A stretch of 64,000 bases of DNA from Rhineura floridana (Eukaryota; Chordata; Lepidosauria; Squamata; Rhineuridae). The notes beneath the pieces were generated by a model that made no database searches, was not told the origin of the DNA, and saw only the letters and a list, made by a program, of their open reading frames with translations. The position numbers were made by a program, and so were the translations under genes. The stretch spans positions 3,571,501 through 3,635,500 of the forward strand of contig NC_084480.1 in assembly GCF_030035675.1 (NCBI RefSeq). Direction: 5' to 3'. Shown piece by piece: positions 61,078 through 64,000 of this stretch (position 1 is the stretch's first letter; each line of letters begins with the position of its first letter).

Positions 61078-64000
61078 GTGCGTCAGGCAGGCCGGACAAC
61101 GGGAGTCCTCCCCTCTCCTTAGGTTGGGGTGGGAGGGTGAGGAGGAGGAGGTAGAGCCTCCTTGGGCAGAGGCAGTCTACCTCAGGAGGAGGCGAGGAGG
61201 AAGCCGTCCGTTCGCCTTCATGGCGGGCGCGCCTGGTGATGGCTTTCAAGGGAGGGGCTCGCACAACTCTTTCTTTTAACTTGAGCCCGTTTTTTTGAAG
61301 GGAAAAAGAGGGCAGGATTAAAAATGTTTTGGAAATGAATTCACGTGCCTAAATGCTCAAATTCATGGAGGGGGAGGAGGTCCTTTGCAGTCTGATTTCA
61401 GGATGCCTCAGGGCAGAGCTTCCTTCTGTACCCAAGCTTTCTGTGCTGGCTGCCTGTTGGTACGGAGAAATCAACAAGAAAATGGCTGTTTTAATCAAGT
61501 CCCGCTTGCTGGCACTTGCCTGGCTGCTGCCTTGAGACAGCGTTGAGAGAGACTTGCCTTGCCAAACAAGACAGTTCTAGGGCTTTAAATAATTAGTTTT
61601 TAAGACTGTTAACTGATCTTCTGCATGCTCATGTCGTGGTGTAGATAGACTGCCTGGCTGGCTGCCATCCTCTTGTAAGAGGGACTCGTCTCACCTGTTC
61701 TACACAATGAAGGATAGGTTTCAGTCTCTGCTTACACCTGTCACCAGGACTCACTGTGGCCATTTTTTTCCCTCCTCCAGGGCTGGACCACGAGCTGGCC
61801 TTTTCCAAGATCATTGTGGAATTGCGCAAGAAGCACCCAGGGCACATCCTGCCAGATGAGGACTTGCAGTGGGTGTTTATCAATGCCGGAGGCTGGATGG
61901 GTTCCATGTGCCTGCTTCATGCTTCCTTCTCTGAGTACGTCCTGCTCTTTGGCACAGCTGTTGACACAGGGGGACACTCGGGTAAGCTGGAATGAACCAT
62001 GCGGGGTACTGACACAGTGTTTTGGGAAAAGGGGAAAGCAAAAAAAAAAAATTCTCTCGGTGTATTAGGAGACTAGAATTGGCTTCCAATTACCAAGCTC
62101 AGAGGTGGGCTTAACTTGATTTACTGTTCCATTGGTATCATTGGTGCGGATTACGTGGTGCAATTGGGCTTGGGTACACCTAGATCGTATGCATACACTG
62201 CAATCATATGCACATTTACTGAGAAGTAAGTCCCGTTATGAAACCTACTCCAAGGAAATGTGTATATGAGTGCAGCCTTAAAGGGTGGACATGGACAAGC
62301 TGAGGTGTCTCAGTATCAGCATGTCATATGTAAAATTGAGATATCAAAGGCCCACACCATGGAAGGCAGTAACATGAGAAAGAATGAGACATGGAAAAGT
62401 TATTTCTTTAGAGTTGTTCTCACGAGATAGAGAAGGTAGGATGGAGAAGCCAGGGTTGTACGTTTCTGAAATCCCCATTTCCTGGATCGAAGTTTCTCCA
62501 GCCACCTTGCTTTTCTTTCTTATTATTAAGGGGTTTTTTTTATCTTGCCTTTCGTCTTTCTGACCCCAGGGTGGGGTACAAATGTTTAAAACAGTAAATG
62601 CAATCATAGTAATGCGGACGTAGAGCAGATAAAACCAGTAAGTACTAGTTGCTGAAGAACATAAGTGGGAGAGTGCTGCTGTGCTGAGGTCCTGCTTGCA
62701 GGCTTCCCATTGGGGCATCTAGTTGGCCCCTGTGAGAACAGAAGGCTGGATTAGATGGGCCCCCTTTGGCCTGATCCAGCCAGGCTGTCTGGTTGTTACT
62801 CAAGTAAATTGAAATTCATAAAACTAGCAAATGCTGTGGATGGTTTTGTGTTAAAAACTCAACACTTTAAAGGTGACTGGAGCAATAGCCTTTTATAAAA
62901 AGTCAGGTTTCTGCATGCACGCTTCTCACCGTCAAGACAAACAGTTCAAGGGCCCTGTCCAGCCAGGCAAAAGCATTTCAGGAGGGCGCAGAGCAGGCTG
63001 TTAAGGAGTGCCGTTTGGGACATGGCCTCGGGAGAATCCGATGTCCAGATAAAGAGTCCTGTAAGGCCACATTTGGCCCCGAGGCCTGAGATTCCCCATC
63101 CCTGCTTAAAAGCTTGGGAAAATAAGTCAGTTTTGAGTTGACACCATAGTTGCCAGCTGAACGTCTGAGGAAGAGGGCATTCCACATCTGGAGTACCACC
63201 ATTCTTAATGTCACTGCATAATGCACCAGCTCTGGGTGCAGTACATTGAGAAGGGCCCCTCCTTACAGGCAGGACAGTATTAGAAGGGGCATTCCCTCAG
63301 GTACTTGGTTCCTGAGTCATGCAGGACTTTATACATCAATAGTAGTACCTCAGATTGGGCCCTGAAACATAACCAGAACCAGTGGAAATCATAGCAGAAT
63401 TTGAATAATACGTTTCAGATTGGCTGACTCACTTGCTAAACTGGCTGTCGCGTTTTGCACTGACTGCAGCTTCTGGATAATCTTGAGGGTAGCCCCAGGT
63501 AGAAAGCATTACAGTAATCCAAGGAGGAAGTCACCAGGAAGTCCACCGGAGCACGGGGTCACCGTGGACAGGCCAAATCAGCCCAAGCTGATAGTAGGCA
63601 CTCTGCCCCACTGACGCCACCTGGATTTTGATTGACAATGATAGCACACCCCCAAGCTGCATATCTCTTCCTTCAGGACGAGTATGACCAGAAATTATTG
63701 TTGGTCCAATTCTTAGACCAAGAACCACCCACCCACGTTCATTCCCTTGCAGCCCATCCTGCCGCTGACTTTTTTTTTTTTAGGACTCTCCCACTTCCTC
63801 ACCAAAAGACAAGACCTCTGTTTGAGGCTGGGTTTTTGGCATTGTCTCAGCCTCATTCCTCCCTAAAAAGCAGTTGCAACAAATCCTTAACAGCAGTCGA
63901 ATCTCTTCTACCGACTCACATTGGTTCATAGCCCGGAACTCCCACTTGTGACTGGATGCTGTTTTTTGTCTTACAGGTCGATACTGGGCTGATATCTATG
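60912..64000 (+). CDS. SIGMAR1: Sigma non-opioid intracellular receptor 1, 5' part
   Basis: ER-membrane ligand-operated chaperone found at ER-mitochondria contacts, with distant kinship to fungal sterol C8-C7 isomerase. Exons 60912-61077, 61781-61981 and 63977-64000 (cut by the window) give residues 1-122 plus RYWADIY. An N-terminal hydrophobic segment (about residues 11-28) is the single transmembrane helix. The body reads [49 protein letters not shown] and SEYVLLFG, close to human. Glu107 and Tyr108 match human Glu102 and Tyr103, since the N-terminus is five residues longer. The start is the first ATG in the CpG-rich region. The cupin-like ligand-binding core lies beyond the window. Confidence 0.95.
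61078..61780. other. SIGMAR1 intron 1
   Basis: 703 bp, GT...AG, no repeat recognised. Confidence 0.85.
61781..61981 (+). CDS. SIGMAR1: SIGMAR1 exon 2
   Basis: 201 nt. Acceptor CCTCCAG, donor G|GTAAGC. Encodes [17 protein letters not shown] through [10 protein letters not shown], the most conserved stretch of the family. Confidence 0.96.
62197..62280. repeat. AAGTAAGTCC palindromic repeat in SIGMAR1 intron 2
   Basis: ACTGCAATCATATGCAC, GAGAAGTAAGTCCCG and GAGTGCAGCCTTA. Confidence 0.6.
62530..63530 (-). mobile_element. L2-like LINE region, interrupted by a CR1 end
   Basis: TCTGACCCCAGGGTGGGGTA near the 3' end and GAGGGCATTCCACATCTGG, TTTATACATCAATAG and AGAAAGCATTACAGTAATCC further in. All read in reverse as L2-type 3' sequence; diverged. 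Confidence 0.55.
62656..62795 (+). mobile_element. CR1 3' end
   Basis: GTCCTGCTTGCAGGCTTCCC, GGCTGGATTAGATGGGCC and GGCCTGATCCAGCCAGGCT. Confidence 0.75.
63977..64000 (+). CDS. SIGMAR1: SIGMAR1 exon 3, partial
   Basis: After acceptor TTACAG the frame continues as (G)RYWADIY, matching human GRYWAEI. The exon is cut by the window edge. Confidence 0.92.

Overview
The window reads as vertebrate, most likely squamate reptile (lizard or snake), nuclear DNA. The evidence is two intron-split vertebrate genes in a conserved head-to-head order, plus a repeat load of CR1, L2 and BovB/RTE LINEs, an ORF1-only L1 derivative, tRNA-Ala-type SINEs and many short palindromic DNA transposons. No bacterial operon, CRISPR array or functional tRNA/rRNA gene was seen. 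Exon boundaries below come from reading splice signals and matching remembered human proteins; no alignment was run. Genes: GALT (galactose-1-phosphate uridylyltransferase) lies on the minus strand with 11 coding exons from 60414 down to 43796 and gives a 361-residue protein in my model. SIGMAR1 (sigma-1 receptor) lies on the plus strand from 60912 and runs off the right edge in exon 3. Their start codons are 497 bp apart across a GC-rich, TATA-less region with five same-direction CCAAT boxes, probably a shared bidirectional promoter. The other ~43 kb (1-43795) and the GALT introns are almost entirely transposons, and I found no further host gene. Repeat layout: 597-4269 is a hAT-like element split by an L2 and a CR1. 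10035-19950 is a BovB with intact target-site duplications that holds a solo LTR and a CR1; the CR1 holds an ORF1-only L1-type (HAL1-like) element, and that element holds a second copy of itself in reverse orientation. 27075-27473 is a 399-bp foldback. 28205-36340 is another nest: unclassified repeat, hAT-like element, further short DNA elements, then a nearly complete 5.7-kb APE-type LINE at 29963-35661. 54907-58633 is a CR1 split by a 2.7-kb LINE piece with a 21-bp duplication and an 819-codon open frame. Boundaries of these nests are supported by matching target-site duplications, so the order of insertion can be read. The two HAL1-like copies differ by roughly 1% over the stretch compared and both keep intact ORFs, so that family was active recently. 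I saw nothing that looks like a wholly new biological system; the strongest unusual items are the self-nested inverted L1-type element, the deep nests, and the promoter architecture of GALT/SIGMAR1.
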